Positions 1 to 7,299 of a stretch of DNA of 64,000 nucleotides are shown in pieces. Source of the stretch: Bog-159 sp035602155 (GTDB lineage: Bacteria > Acidobacteriota > Terriglobia > Bryobacterales > Bryobacteraceae); NCBI GenBank assembly GCA_035602155.1, contig DATNMW010000173.1, positions 1 to 64,000 on the forward strand. Direction: 5' to 3'. A model generated the notes under the pieces. The model saw only the letters and a program-made list of their open reading frames with translations. It was not told where the DNA came from and searched no databases. The first letter of the stretch is position 1. Each line of letters begins with the position of its first letter. The position numbers and the translations under genes were made by a program.

Positions 1-70
1 GCAAAATCCCGCGATCGTCGTCGTACGCAAGTGCCCGCAGGGCGGTTGATTCCACCCTCATTTCGTCCAT
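1..70 (-). CDS. KTSC-domain protein, N-terminal fragment (cut by window edge)
   Basis: Only the first 23 codons are inside the window. Reading leftwards from an ATG at 68-70, the peptide contains RVESTALRALAYDDDRGIL, which fits the start of KTSC-domain proteins (valine-x-serine, then a tyrosine-aspartate turn before a beta strand). A good ribosome binding site, GGAGG, lies six bases upstream of the ATG, supporting this start over the second Met at codon 4. KTSC domains are small and are often linked to nucleic-acid proteins, but their role is not well defined. The family call rests on a short stretch, so it is moderate. Confidence 0.55.
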   Translation of the reverse strand, partial: MDEMRVESTALRALAYDDDRGIL

Positions 71-182
71 GAGTGACCTCCAGGAGAGGCTGCGCTCTAG
101 AACAGAATACCATAGAAATGTTTATTAAGTGAAGAGTATTGCGCCTAAGCGTCCCGCAGCGCATGCCCGTACACCGCTGGGA

Positions 183-1571
183 TTAGAAAGTTAGCTGGAA
201 TACCGTGCCATAGCCGCCCGAAAGGCCGCCATCGTAGGTCGTTCCATAGAGCACCCCGCCGCCTGAGCTGAGCACCACGCCGTTGGGACCACCCCCGTTG
301 TCGCCGTTAAACACGGCCAGGTCGGCTTTGGTCCAGGTTGTGCTCGGGGCAACGGGCGGCTTCAAGGTGTAGATTATGCCGCAGCCCGTGTACGATTGCG
401 GGAAACAGACATTAATACCAGCAGCCCCGCCTGCGAAGGTCGTACCGTAGATCGGGCCGGTGCTGGAAGGCAATACGATGTTGGAAGCGGGAATAATGCC
501 ATCTTGGGGGGCGCCTGTAAAGGCGTAGATCAAACTCTCGGTCCAGGTCGTGCTCGGGGCCACCGGGGGCGTCAATTGAAATATGGCCCCGCAGCCCTGT
601 TCGTAGCCTCCCTCCGGGCAGCCTGCGGGATTGCCACCCAGGGTGGTCGTACCCAGGAGCGCTCCGGTCGCCGAGTTGATCACTACGTTGCCATCGGGGG
701 CGCCTCCATCGCAAACTGGCTGACCGCTGGTGCCGCAGGGCACTGGCGGGGTCTCGCCGACACCTGAGAATGCGCCGTTAAAGCTGTAGAGCACGGTCTC
801 GTTCCAGACTGAGCCCGACTGGACCAACCGGAAGACCGTGCCATAGCCCGCAATGCCGCCGCTGTAGGTTGTGCCATATACCGTCCCGGTAGTGGGAACC
901 AGCGTCAGGCCTCCTAAGGGAGTCGCTCCGTCGCAAGCCGGATTGCCGGTTGTGCCGCACCCTGTGGGTGCGCCTGCAAAGCTGTACATCACTTTCTCGG
1001 TCCAGGTTCCGCCGACCGCCGGCGTCATCGAGAACACGGTGCCGTAACCGGTCCCACCGGCTGCGGTTGTGCCGTAAAGCAATCCCTTGGGGGTTAGGAT
1101 CAAGCCTGTTTCGGGATTAGCTCCATCGCCGCCCTGGCCTGTGAAACTGTAGATCACCGCCTCGGTCCACTTTCCACCGCCGACGGGCGTCAAAGAGAAT
1201 ACCGTGCCGTAGCCAAAAGCCCCGCCTTGTTCCGTGGTGCCATAGATCACTCCGCGCGAGCTGAAGACCAAACCGGCGCGAGGATTCGCCCCATCGGCGA
1301 GGCCAGTGAAAGCGTAAAGCGGGTGGATAGTCCAGGCCGTGCTCGGGGCCACCGGCGGCGCCAGCTCGAACACCGAGCCCCACCCCGTACCTCCGGCATA
1401 TGTCGTACCGAAGAGATTGCCGTTGTTAATAACCACTCCCGCTTCCGGGAAAGCGCCGTCTTCTCCGGGGAAGCTATATAGCGTGGTCAATACGGGCGTT
1501 GCGGCGCCACAAGAAGTGCGGATTGCGAATAGTGCGCCGATCAACACGGCCATCGATAGAAATTTCTGCAT
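183..1571 (-). CDS. Secreted GloVer tandem-repeat protein
   Basis: A 462-residue protein with an N-terminal signal peptide (hydrophobic stretch at about residues 5-22). The remainder is about eight tandem units of 45-60 residues, each with a LYGTT turn followed by GG, a G-x-V-F-x-L strand and a L-Y-S/A-F-x-G strand ending in DGA-x-P. This is the repeat of the choice-of-anchor GloVer-containing proteins common in Acidobacteria, probably a beta-propeller or beta-solenoid at the cell surface. No enzymatic motif is visible. Some repeats carry Cys-rich insertions (CGTTGNPAC type), possibly disulfide-bonded loops. Two more members lie at 19305 and 36415. Function unknown; the family call is confident. 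Confidence 0.85.
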   Translation of the reverse strand: MQKFLSMAVLIGALFAIRTSCGAATPVLTTLYSFPGEDGAFPEAGVVINNGNLFGTTYAGGTGWGSVFELAPPVAPSTAWTIHPLYAFTGLADGANPRAGLVFSSRGVIYGTTEQGGAFGYGTVFSLTPVGGGKWTEAVIYSFTGQGGDGANPETGLILTPKGLLYGTTAAGGTGYGTVFSMTPAVGGTWTEKVMYSFAGAPTGCGTTGNPACDGATPLGGLTLVPTTGTVYGTTYSGGIAGYGTVFRLVQSGSVWNETVLYSFNGAFSGVGETPPVPCGTSGQPVCDGGAPDGNVVINSATGALLGTTTLGGNPAGCPEGGYEQGCGAIFQLTPPVAPSTTWTESLIYAFTGAPQDGIIPASNIVLPSSTGPIYGTTFAGGAAGINVCFPQSYTGCGIIYTLKPPVAPSTTWTKADLAVFNGDNGGGPNGVVLSSGGGVLYGTTYDGGLSGGYGTVFQLTF

Positions 1572-1654
1572 ACCCTTTGAATTCTGTGGGAAGCGCGCTC
1601 CAAAGTCAACTGTTACAGGACTAGTATAGTACCGGTCGGGGAAATGGCTTGGTC

Positions 1655-2809
1655 TTAAGGATTGTTACGGAGCGAACCGGGCGGGACGGCAATCGGTTTC
1701 CCGAACTTCTGCTGGAGAGTGCGATATTCCTCAAAGGTTTTAGTGCGCCGGCCCTGCGCGATTGCTTGAATGACTTTCTCGTTGTATTCGCGATCGATTG
1801 GCCGGTCCGGCCCCGAGGCGACATAGGCGAAGAATGTCTGACTGTAGAAGGGGGTAACGGCTTCCATCCCATGTGTGGAGGCGTACAGTACCATCGCCTT
1901 CATCCACTTCGCGTCCAAGTCCTCGAAATCCGCGTGGCCCACCCCTTTTATGGTATGGGATTCGATCCCAGTCCCCGAGCTGAGAGCGTGTTGCGGCAGC
2001 GGGCCGGTGAAAGCCGGCCGCCACGTCTCCTCGATGGAGACAGGCTTGTTTGCCGCATGCGCTATCCGCACCATCTGGTCGTAGATGTCGAGCTGCGTCT
2101 GGTCGTAGATGTCGATGGTCAGGAAATCGAGATTGGGCATAGCGGCGAAAGCGCGGTAATAAGGCAACTCGCGATACCATGCGCCGGCGCCTACCAGGGT
2201 GTTGGGAGAGGCGCGCTTGACGGCCCGGACGGCATCGTCGAGGTACTGTACCCAGGCGGGCGGAGCGACTCGGATACCCATGCGGACATCCATCGTGAGG
2301 GGCTCATGCACGGGCACCAGGTAGTCCGGGCGATAACGGGCGGCGAATTGAGCGCAAGCCTTCACCGCGGGAACCGCAAAGTCCCGAAAATCCCGGATGG
2401 CCATATCGGCGTTGCGGTTACCGATTCTGGCGTATACCAGGTTGATCTGCACCTGCAGGCCCGACTCGCGGATATGCTTCACCACCGCGTCATATCTCTC
2501 CATGACTTCGGGATCGTCGACGCTGGTCACTGCCGGATTGAACTGGATGCGTTGCGCGCCCGCCGCTTTCAGCGCGTCGATGTACTCCAGCAGAGCCTTC
2601 GCGGGTACTCCTTTCACCCCCACGCCGTGCGCCAGAATCAGGTTGGCGCTGAAGATAACAGGGTGTTGGGGAAGCGCCGAGAACTTGGCAATCAAACTGT
2701 CCAATGCCGAATTTAGCGAGCCGATGTAGCGGGATTCGTCGGCCTCCTGTCCTGCCGAAGGCAAGGCCCACGCCAGAAGCAGCAGTATGGTTAAGCCGGC
2801 GCGCGTCAA
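1655..2809 (-). CDS. Secreted TIM-barrel glycoside-hydrolase-like protein
   Basis: A 384-residue protein with a signal peptide ending near residue 20 (LTILLLLAWALPSAGQ). The rest has the strand/helix rhythm of a clan GH-A TIM barrel: a strand ending VPVHEP (about residue 175, the usual place of the acid/base Glu) and a later strand ending SIEETW (about residue 270, the usual place of the nucleophile). The start is a TTG; no in-frame ATG lies close upstream and the signal peptide begins directly after it. It shares its layout with the N-terminal domain of the FN3 protein at 13889. The substrate cannot be told from sequence, and the enzyme class is inferred from fold pattern and the two Glu positions. 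It lies 83 bases upstream of the GloVer gene on the same strand. Confidence 0.6.
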   Translation of the reverse strand: MTRAGLTILLLLAWALPSAGQEADESRYIGSLNSALDSLIAKFSALPQHPVIFSANLILAHGVGVKGVPAKALLEYIDALKAAGAQRIQFNPAVTSVDDPEVMERYDAVVKHIRESGLQVQINLVYARIGNRNADMAIRDFRDFAVPAVKACAQFAARYRPDYLVPVHEPLTMDVRMGIRVAPPAWVQYLDDAVRAVKRASPNTLVGAGAWYRELPYYRAFAAMPNLDFLTIDIYDQTQLDIYDQMVRIAHAANKPVSIEETWRPAFTGPLPQHALSSGTGIESHTIKGVGHADFEDLDAKWMKAMVLYASTHGMEAVTPFYSQTFFAYVASGPDRPIDREYNEKVIQAIAQGRRTKTFEEYRTLQQKFGKPIAVPPGSLRNNP

Positions 2810-2921
2810 TATATGCCGAGGATAGCACGCCGTCAGCCAGTACCATACGCGGGGAAAACTCCCTGGGGAGTTGGTTTCGGCCCATTACGTATGCTATCGT
2901 AACAAGAGTAGTTAGAGGCAT

Positions 2922-3065
2922 ATGGAGCAAACACCCCGCAAAGAGGATATAGTCGTCCCCGAGCCACCGGCCGCCCCGCCGTCTGAAGACCCAACGCCCG
3001 TAATGCGGCCGGAAGATGAGGCCCTGGTAGCCGAGCGGCTGCGGGAACTGGGCTATATCGAGTAA
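2922..3065 (+). CDS. Small 47-residue protein ending in an alkaline-phosphatase-family C-terminal tail
   Basis: A short reading frame, ATG at 2922 and TAA at 3063-3065, preceded by TTAGAGG. The N-terminal half is rich in proline and acidic residues; the last ten residues are ERLRELGYIE. The same ten residues end the alkaline-phosphatase-superfamily protein at 43411-45012, and the preceding EDE motif is shared too. The hydrolase gene starting 28 bases downstream (3094) lacks this tail. Codons at the shared tail differ silently between the two loci, so the similarity is at protein level. It may be a detached C-terminal peptide or targeting tag that works with the neighbouring hydrolase, or the remnant of an older gene. 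Function inferred only from this resemblance. Confidence 0.55.
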   Translation: MEQTPRKEDIVVPEPPAAPPSEDPTPVMRPEDEALVAERLRELGYIE

Positions 3066-3093
3066 ACTCCGCCCACGGGCGGATCGGCGATCC

Positions 3094-4422
3094 ATGCAGG
3101 AAAAACCTAATATTATCTTGATCACCGCGGATTCTCTGCGTGCCAATCACCTGGGATGCTATCGGTATCCGCTTCCCACGAGCCCCAACATCGACAAGCT
3201 GGCCTGTGAGGGCGTGCTCTGCGAAAACATGTTCGCTCCCGGCATCCCGACCCAGCCTTCGCATACCACCATCTTCACCGGCCAACACCCGGTCACCCAT
3301 GGCGTGGTGGCGCATGGCGGCAAGGCCAGACTGACCCGCGGGTCGCCCTGGCTGCCGGAAATCCTCTACGAAGAAGGCTATACCACCTGCGCCGTGGACA
3401 CCCTGTTTCGGGAACGCATCTGGTTCGGGCGCGGCTATGAGTACATCCTCGACCCGAGCCTGAAGCATATGTTTTACGCCTCCGTCACCCAGGAGGAATT
3501 GAACGATCGCGCCATCCAATGGATCAAGACCGTTCCTAAGGGACCGTTCTTTATGTTCATCCATTACTGGGATGTGCATTATCCCTATGTCCCGCCGGAA
3601 CGCATGCGCGGCCTGTTCTACGATGGCCACAATCCCACCGATCCGGACAACCACGAGTTGGACGAATGGTGGCATCATCCGATCGGCGCCATGGCCCGAG
3701 ATACGTGGCTGCGCACCCCCAATGGCCTAATCCGGGATCCCAAATACGTAACGGCGCTCTACGACCGCGAAATCCGCTATCTGGATGAAGGCATCGCCGC
3801 GTTGCAGGCCACTCTCGAACAGCAGGGCATGGCCGACAATACAATTATCTGGCTGGGGGCGGATCACGGCGAAAGCATGACCGATCACCGCATCTGCTAT
3901 GACCACTACGGCCTCTACGACTGCACCGTGCAGGTGCCTACCATCGTGCATTGGCCGGCAGGCAACCTGCGCGCCGGTAGCCGCATTGCACCCTTCCGGC
4001 AGTTGTCGGATGTTGCCCCCACGCTGCTGGAGGCGACCGGCAGCGTGATTCCGGAAGAGATGGAGGGGCGCAGCTTCCTGCAGCAGATGCAGGGGCAGGA
4101 AGAGCCCTCCGGATACGACCGCGTGATTGGCCTCGAATCCACCTGGCAGGCGAAGTATTATCTGCGGAATAGCCGGTACAAGTTCATCCTGGCCCGCCAG
4201 CCGGATATGCTGGGAAATCCGGACCGGGAATTATACGATCTGGCGGCCGATCCGGGAGAGGACCGCAACATAGCCGCCGAGCAGCCGCAGTTGGCCGCCA
4301 ATATGGAGGCGGAACTGGAAGGCTGGCTGGCGGACAAGCTGCAAGCGCTCGGGAAGACGAAAGATCCAGTCAAGGAAGAAGGCGCCGTCGCCGAAAGCAT
4401 CTGGGCAGGACATCGACCATGA
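3094..4422 (+). CDS. Sulfatase-like hydrolase/transferase, alkaline phosphatase superfamily
   Basis: 442 residues matching the sulfatase/phosphodiesterase fold from end to end: NIILITADSLRANHLGCY at the start (first metal-binding Asp), PTQPSHTTIFTGQHP at about residues 52-66, DVHYPY in the middle, and WLGADHGES near residue 250 (second metal-binding Asp-His). In true sulfatases the PSH motif is preceded two residues upstream by a Cys or Ser that becomes formylglycine; here the position is Thr, as in phosphotransferases and phosphodiesterases of the superfamily. It is therefore unlikely to be a formylglycine sulfatase. There is no signal peptide. The stop overlaps the next gene (ATGA at 4419), indicating cotranslation with the SnoaL-like protein. 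Confidence 0.8.
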   Translation: MQEKPNIILITADSLRANHLGCYRYPLPTSPNIDKLACEGVLCENMFAPGIPTQPSHTTIFTGQHPVTHGVVAHGGKARLTRGSPWLPEILYEEGYTTCAVDTLFRERIWFGRGYEYILDPSLKHMFYASVTQEELNDRAIQWIKTVPKGPFFMFIHYWDVHYPYVPPERMRGLFYDGHNPTDPDNHELDEWWHHPIGAMARDTWLRTPNGLIRDPKYVTALYDREIRYLDEGIAALQATLEQQGMADNTIIWLGADHGESMTDHRICYDHYGLYDCTVQVPTIVHWPAGNLRAGSRIAPFRQLSDVAPTLLEATGSVIPEEMEGRSFLQQMQGQEEPSGYDRVIGLESTWQAKYYLRNSRYKFILARQPDMLGNPDRELYDLAADPGEDRNIAAEQPQLAANMEAELEGWLADKLQALGKTKDPVKEEGAVAESIWAGHRP

Positions 4423-4841
4423 ACGATACGGAAAATGAAAACAAAACCGCGACCGAAGCGGAGTTGAAGGCGCTCGCCGAGGCCTATCTGGACGCCTTCC
4501 ACAAGCGGGATCTGGAGCGTTGCGTCGAATTCTTCAGCGACGACGCCGCGATCGACTTCAACATGACCGCCTACAAGGGCCGCCAAGCCATTATCGACTG
4601 GCATAAGGACCGTTTCGAGGCGGACCTGAAGATGCTCCGCTTGAATAACATCTCGGTCAAAGGCGACACCGTCACGGTAGATGGGGTGGCCACATCTAAG
4701 AGGCTGGTTGCCTGGAAAGCCAAGTCGATCGCGGGGAGAGTCACGATGCGCTTCGCGGACGGCAAGATCAAGAGCGGCAAGCTGTCGGCGCGCATGACGA
4801 ATCCGCTCAACATGCTCCGCGAAGACATGGGCACCTGGTAG
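4419..4841 (+). CDS. SnoaL/NTF2-like domain protein
   Basis: 140 residues forming a single NTF2-like cone: an N-terminal helix (ALAEAYLDAFHKRDLERCV), then the FFSDDAAIDFNM strand, a RQAIIDWHKDRF helix and three C-terminal strands. Members act as small cyclases, isomerases or ligand carriers; no catalytic set can be assigned. The start codon overlaps the stop of the upstream sulfatase-like gene by four bases. The same domain forms the N-terminal third of the methyltransferase fusion on the opposite strand at 4856-5938, with shared motifs such as the D-R-E/D-ERC helix and the GRxxIxxWHxDRF segment, so the two are paralogues lying tail to tail. Confidence 0.75.
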   Translation: MNDTENENKTATEAELKALAEAYLDAFHKRDLERCVEFFSDDAAIDFNMTAYKGRQAIIDWHKDRFEADLKMLRLNNISVKGDTVTVDGVATSKRLVAWKAKSIAGRVTMRFADGKIKSGKLSARMTNPLNMLREDMGTW

Positions 4842-4855
4842 GCGGCGGAAACAAC

Positions 4856-5938
4856 CTAACTGGCAGCGCCGGACGCCGCGGGCGCACCCCAGGGCGGCGG
4901 CACACCCACATAGCTAATGTACTTCGAGATGCCGGTGAAATCCGGCACGGTGGCGGCCCTGCCGGCAGCCGCAAACACCACCCAGCTCTGGCCGTGGGGA
5001 TGAGGCCACTGCAAATGCTTGCATACCAAGCCCTGCTCCGCGGCGAGGCTATCCAGAAGATCGGGCCGGAAGCTGGAACGGCCGGGATACACCCATTCCT
5101 CACCCGCGTAGTTCGATTCCCCCACGTAGTAGGTTGCGGCAAACACGGCGGAGGATTGCATCGCCCCTTTGGCTTCCGACAGGCACCGCCGCATTTGAGT
5201 TAGCGAGGTATGTGAAAAGACCGAATGCGCCAGGATGAAATCGAACCGCTTATTGAAACAGGTCAGCGTGAAGTCGGGGTCGTTACTGAACGCGGGCTGC
5301 TTGATTCGGATTTGATCCCGGCCCAGTTCGTTCTTAATGCCTTCTTCGATCAACCACTGTTCGGGTTCTATGCCGAAATACCTGCCGGACTGCAGATAGG
5401 GGATAAGAAGCCGGCCGGCGCGCAATGAGCCGCAACCCACGTCCAGCAGATAGTGATCGTCTCTCAATCCCAGGAACGTCAACAGGCTGAACTGCATGGC
5501 GGCGGCCATGTCGTAGTTGTCGGGGGGACCCACATAGGAGCGGTAGAGAGACGCGTCGATGAGTTCCGGACCGCCCAACTTGCCCGGCTTGCGATGTCCG
5601 AATTTGACATCCTGCAATACGCCGCGATCCAGACGCAACGTGATGCGTCCGCCTATCTGGAGCAGCTTACGCGCTTTGAGTTTGTTCGATGTGACGACGA
5701 CATCGACGGTGACGGTATTCCCCGCCACGGAGATGTTATCCACGCGGGCTACCCGGAGATCGGCGGCGAAACGATCCCGGTGCCATTTCTCGATTCCTGT
5801 CCGGCCGCGAAACGAGTCCCACAGGAAGTGAATAGTGGTCGCTTCATTGCAAAAAGCCAGGCAGCGCTCCATATCCCGAGAGTCAAATGCTTTCAGGTAG
5901 TCCAGCACCAGGGATTTAGCGTCCGCCGTTGCCTGCAT
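4856..5938 (-). CDS. SnoaL-like domain fused to SAM-dependent methyltransferase
   Basis: 360 residues from the ATG at 5938. Residues about 5-120 form a SnoaL/NTF2-like domain (YLKAFDSRDMERCLAFCN, then IEKWHRDRFAADLRV). Residues about 145-330 form a Rossmann methyltransferase with LLDVGCGSLRAGRLLIPYL as SAM motif I, an acidic end of strand 2 at FGIEPE and a post-I FILAHSVFSH strand. An upstream TTG at 5974 is open in frame, but it sits at the base of a strong hairpin in the preceding intergenic region, so ATG 5938 (upstream AGGCGA) is preferred. The substrate is unknown. It is convergent with the SnoaL gene at 4419, which matches its N-terminal domain. The fusion suggests a small-molecule binding module paired with methylation. 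Confidence 0.75.
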   Translation of the reverse strand: MQATADAKSLVLDYLKAFDSRDMERCLAFCNEATTIHFLWDSFRGRTGIEKWHRDRFAADLRVARVDNISVAGNTVTVDVVVTSNKLKARKLLQIGGRITLRLDRGVLQDVKFGHRKPGKLGGPELIDASLYRSYVGPPDNYDMAAAMQFSLLTFLGLRDDHYLLDVGCGSLRAGRLLIPYLQSGRYFGIEPEQWLIEEGIKNELGRDQIRIKQPAFSNDPDFTLTCFNKRFDFILAHSVFSHTSLTQMRRCLSEAKGAMQSSAVFAATYYVGESNYAGEEWVYPGRSSFRPDLLDSLAAEQGLVCKHLQWPHPHGQSWVVFAAAGRAATVPDFTGISKYISYVGVPPPWGAPAASGAAS

Positions 5939-5969
5939 GAAGGCTTCGCCTATTTCATAGTCTTGCACA

Positions 5970-6006
5970 AACAAGAGCGCGCCCCGATGCGACGGGGCGC
6001 GCTCCG
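5970..6006 (-). terminator. Rho-independent terminator after the TIGR03437-type gene
   Basis: An inverted repeat with 12-base arms, GAGCGCGCCCCG and CGGGGCGCGCTC at 5975-5986 and 5993-6004 (loop of six), lies just downstream of the minus-strand stop at 6023. On the minus strand it is followed by TTGTTTGTG, a short T-rich run. The very stable stem and its position fit a terminator for the upstream gene and separate it from the methyltransferase gene. Confidence 0.7.
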
Positions 6007-6022
6007 CGGTTGACAGTAACAG

Positions 6023-7120
6023 TTATTGAACGTGGATACGCACGGGGCTGGCCGACTCGCCATCGGCCGTCAGCACCACATCCGACTCACCCATCCCGGA
6101 CAGGCTGCGCGGAACTTCCACGGTGACCTCGTCCAATCCGGGGAAATGGCCGGCCGGCCCGGCATACACCACCGGCACCTCTTGTCCCGCGATCTGCACA
6201 TGAACTTCAGAGGCGTCGCGTACGCCGGATGCGTAGAATTGCAGCATCGTCTTGTCCGTTGACGCTCCCGGATCGACCGGCGCCGCCGTTAGAGGCCGCT
6301 GGGACTGGCTCCCGTCCGCATGGGCCGTAATCACCTGCACGGCATTGTTATGCAGAACCGGGCTGGCTTTGACGGAACCCGACTCGACGTTGCCCGCCGC
6401 GGTTCCAATGATGGAAAGGCTGGTGGAAAGGACGCCCTGGCAGGACCACGTCACGGTGTTGTCGGTGGTGGTTCCATTCAGAGTGTTGTTCCAGGCGGGA
6501 GCCGTGGCGCCGCTGGTGCCGGCTACGGTCACCTCCTGCGTATCTCCAGCCGCGTCCATGATCTTAGCCCCAACGGCATAGGCAGTGTTAGGCGTCCAGG
6601 CAGGAGAAGTCTGCGAATAGGTGAATTCCGATTTGGCCGTGACGATCGAGGTGCTGGGGAATGGACCGATGCTGGTGGTCGTGTAGGTACCCAACGGCAG
6701 CGCAATGTTGGCCTTGATATTGATCGTGCCGCCTTCTATTACTACCGAGCCGGTCAACTGGATCGTATCGTAGCCGGTAGCGGGCACGGCCAATATGAAA
6801 GTGTCTTGAACGGTGCTGATGGCCGTCGGCGACGTGAGCAGCCGGGATTTGACTTCGCCCTTCAATTCGAGACCGGCATAGTCGGCGTAGTCCGATCCCG
6901 TTTTTACCGGCACCTTGTTCGAGCAGGCGTAGAGAGTGATGCTGAACGGCTCACCCGCCAACTCGAGCTTATCAGCTCCGCTGATTATATTGCTGCCGAA
7001 TTCTCCAGAGGCCTGATAGACGATCGCAGTGGCGGTGCAGGTCGCCATCAAGTTTCCCGAGGCGGCGAAGCCGGATATTACCGCTGCCGCTACGGCGACA
7101 GAGCGCATGTTTAGAATCAT
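6023..7120 (-). CDS. Secreted protein with Solibacter-type C-terminal domain (TIGR03437-like)
   Basis: 365 residues from the ATG at 7120, which has a strong AAAGGAGAAGG ribosome binding site. A signal peptide (hydrophobic core at about residues 6-24) is followed by a beta-rich region. Around residues 175-225 there is a carbohydrate-binding-module-like stretch with WTPNTAYAVGAKIMD and PAWNNTLNGTTTDNTVTW. The last 75 residues (LQFYASGVRDASEVHVQIAG, then VVYAGPAGHFPGLDEVTVEV) match the C-terminal domain named from Solibacter. Probably an exported surface or matrix protein. Its promoter is well formed and overlaps a palindrome nearly identical to that in front of the TetR gene at 23647. Confidence 0.75.
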   Translation of the reverse strand: MILNMRSVAVAAAVISGFAASGNLMATCTATAIVYQASGEFGSNIISGADKLELAGEPFSITLYACSNKVPVKTGSDYADYAGLELKGEVKSRLLTSPTAISTVQDTFILAVPATGYDTIQLTGSVVIEGGTINIKANIALPLGTYTTTSIGPFPSTSIVTAKSEFTYSQTSPAWTPNTAYAVGAKIMDAAGDTQEVTVAGTSGATAPAWNNTLNGTTTDNTVTWSCQGVLSTSLSIIGTAAGNVESGSVKASPVLHNNAVQVITAHADGSQSQRPLTAAPVDPGASTDKTMLQFYASGVRDASEVHVQIAGQEVPVVYAGPAGHFPGLDEVTVEVPRSLSGMGESDVVLTADGESASPVRIHVQ

Positions 7121-7167
7121 TGAATTCCTTCTCCTTTTTCTTATCCCCACGAATGGAGTTAACTTAG

Positions 7168-7196
7168 ATTTTAGATTGCTATGTATCCCGAATCAA
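7168..7196 (-). promoter_or_regulatory. Sigma-70-type promoter for the gene at 6023-7120
   Basis: On the minus strand, TTGATT (7196-7191) is followed after 17 bases by TAAAAT (7173-7168), matching TTGACA/TATAAT at 4 and 5 of 6 positions. The implied start is near 7161, giving a leader of about 40 bases with a strong ribosome binding site. The -35 box is half of the palindrome at 7191-7206, so a protein bound there would block RNA polymerase. Confidence 0.6.
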
Positions 7197-7206
7197 GCGT
7201 TTGATT
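7191..7206. promoter_or_regulatory. Palindromic operator candidate (AATCAAGCGTTTGATT)
   Basis: A 16-base near-perfect palindrome that differs at one base from the perfect palindrome AATCAAACGTTTGATT at 23622-23637, next to the TetR-family gene. It overlaps the -35 box of the promoter above. Size and symmetry fit a TetR-family operator; binding itself is inferred. Confidence 0.55.
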
Positions 7207-7254
7207 GACACTCGCTGCCTACGGGTACCAGTACTGGTGGGCTAACGCGACGAG

Positions 7255-7282
7255 GAGAGTGAGAGTAATGATACTCACTCTC
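7255..7282. terminator. Hairpin downstream of the lipase-like gene
   Basis: GAGAGTGAG and CTCACTCTC form a perfect nine-base stem with a ten-base loop, 18 bases downstream of the minus-strand stop at 7300. No T-run follows on the minus strand, so it may be a processing or stabilising hairpin rather than a classic terminator. Confidence 0.4.
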
Positions 7283-7299
7283 CCGTGGTTTGGGTTGGC

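Noticed and set aside
1649..2716. Long plus-strand frame opposite the glycosidase-like gene
   Set aside because: It is an antisense shadow created by high GC and codon bias; the minus-strand frame has a signal peptide and fold-like sequence, this one is arginine- and histidine-rich.
5939..5974. TTG at 5974 as start of the SnoaL-methyltransferase gene
   Set aside because: It would begin inside the T-rich end of the upstream terminator hairpin; ATG 5938 is more plausible.
7227..7238. ACCAGTACTGGT palindrome near the operator at 7191
   Set aside because: A perfect 12-base palindrome, but it was not seen elsewhere in the window and there is no promoter element at it, so nothing supports a role.
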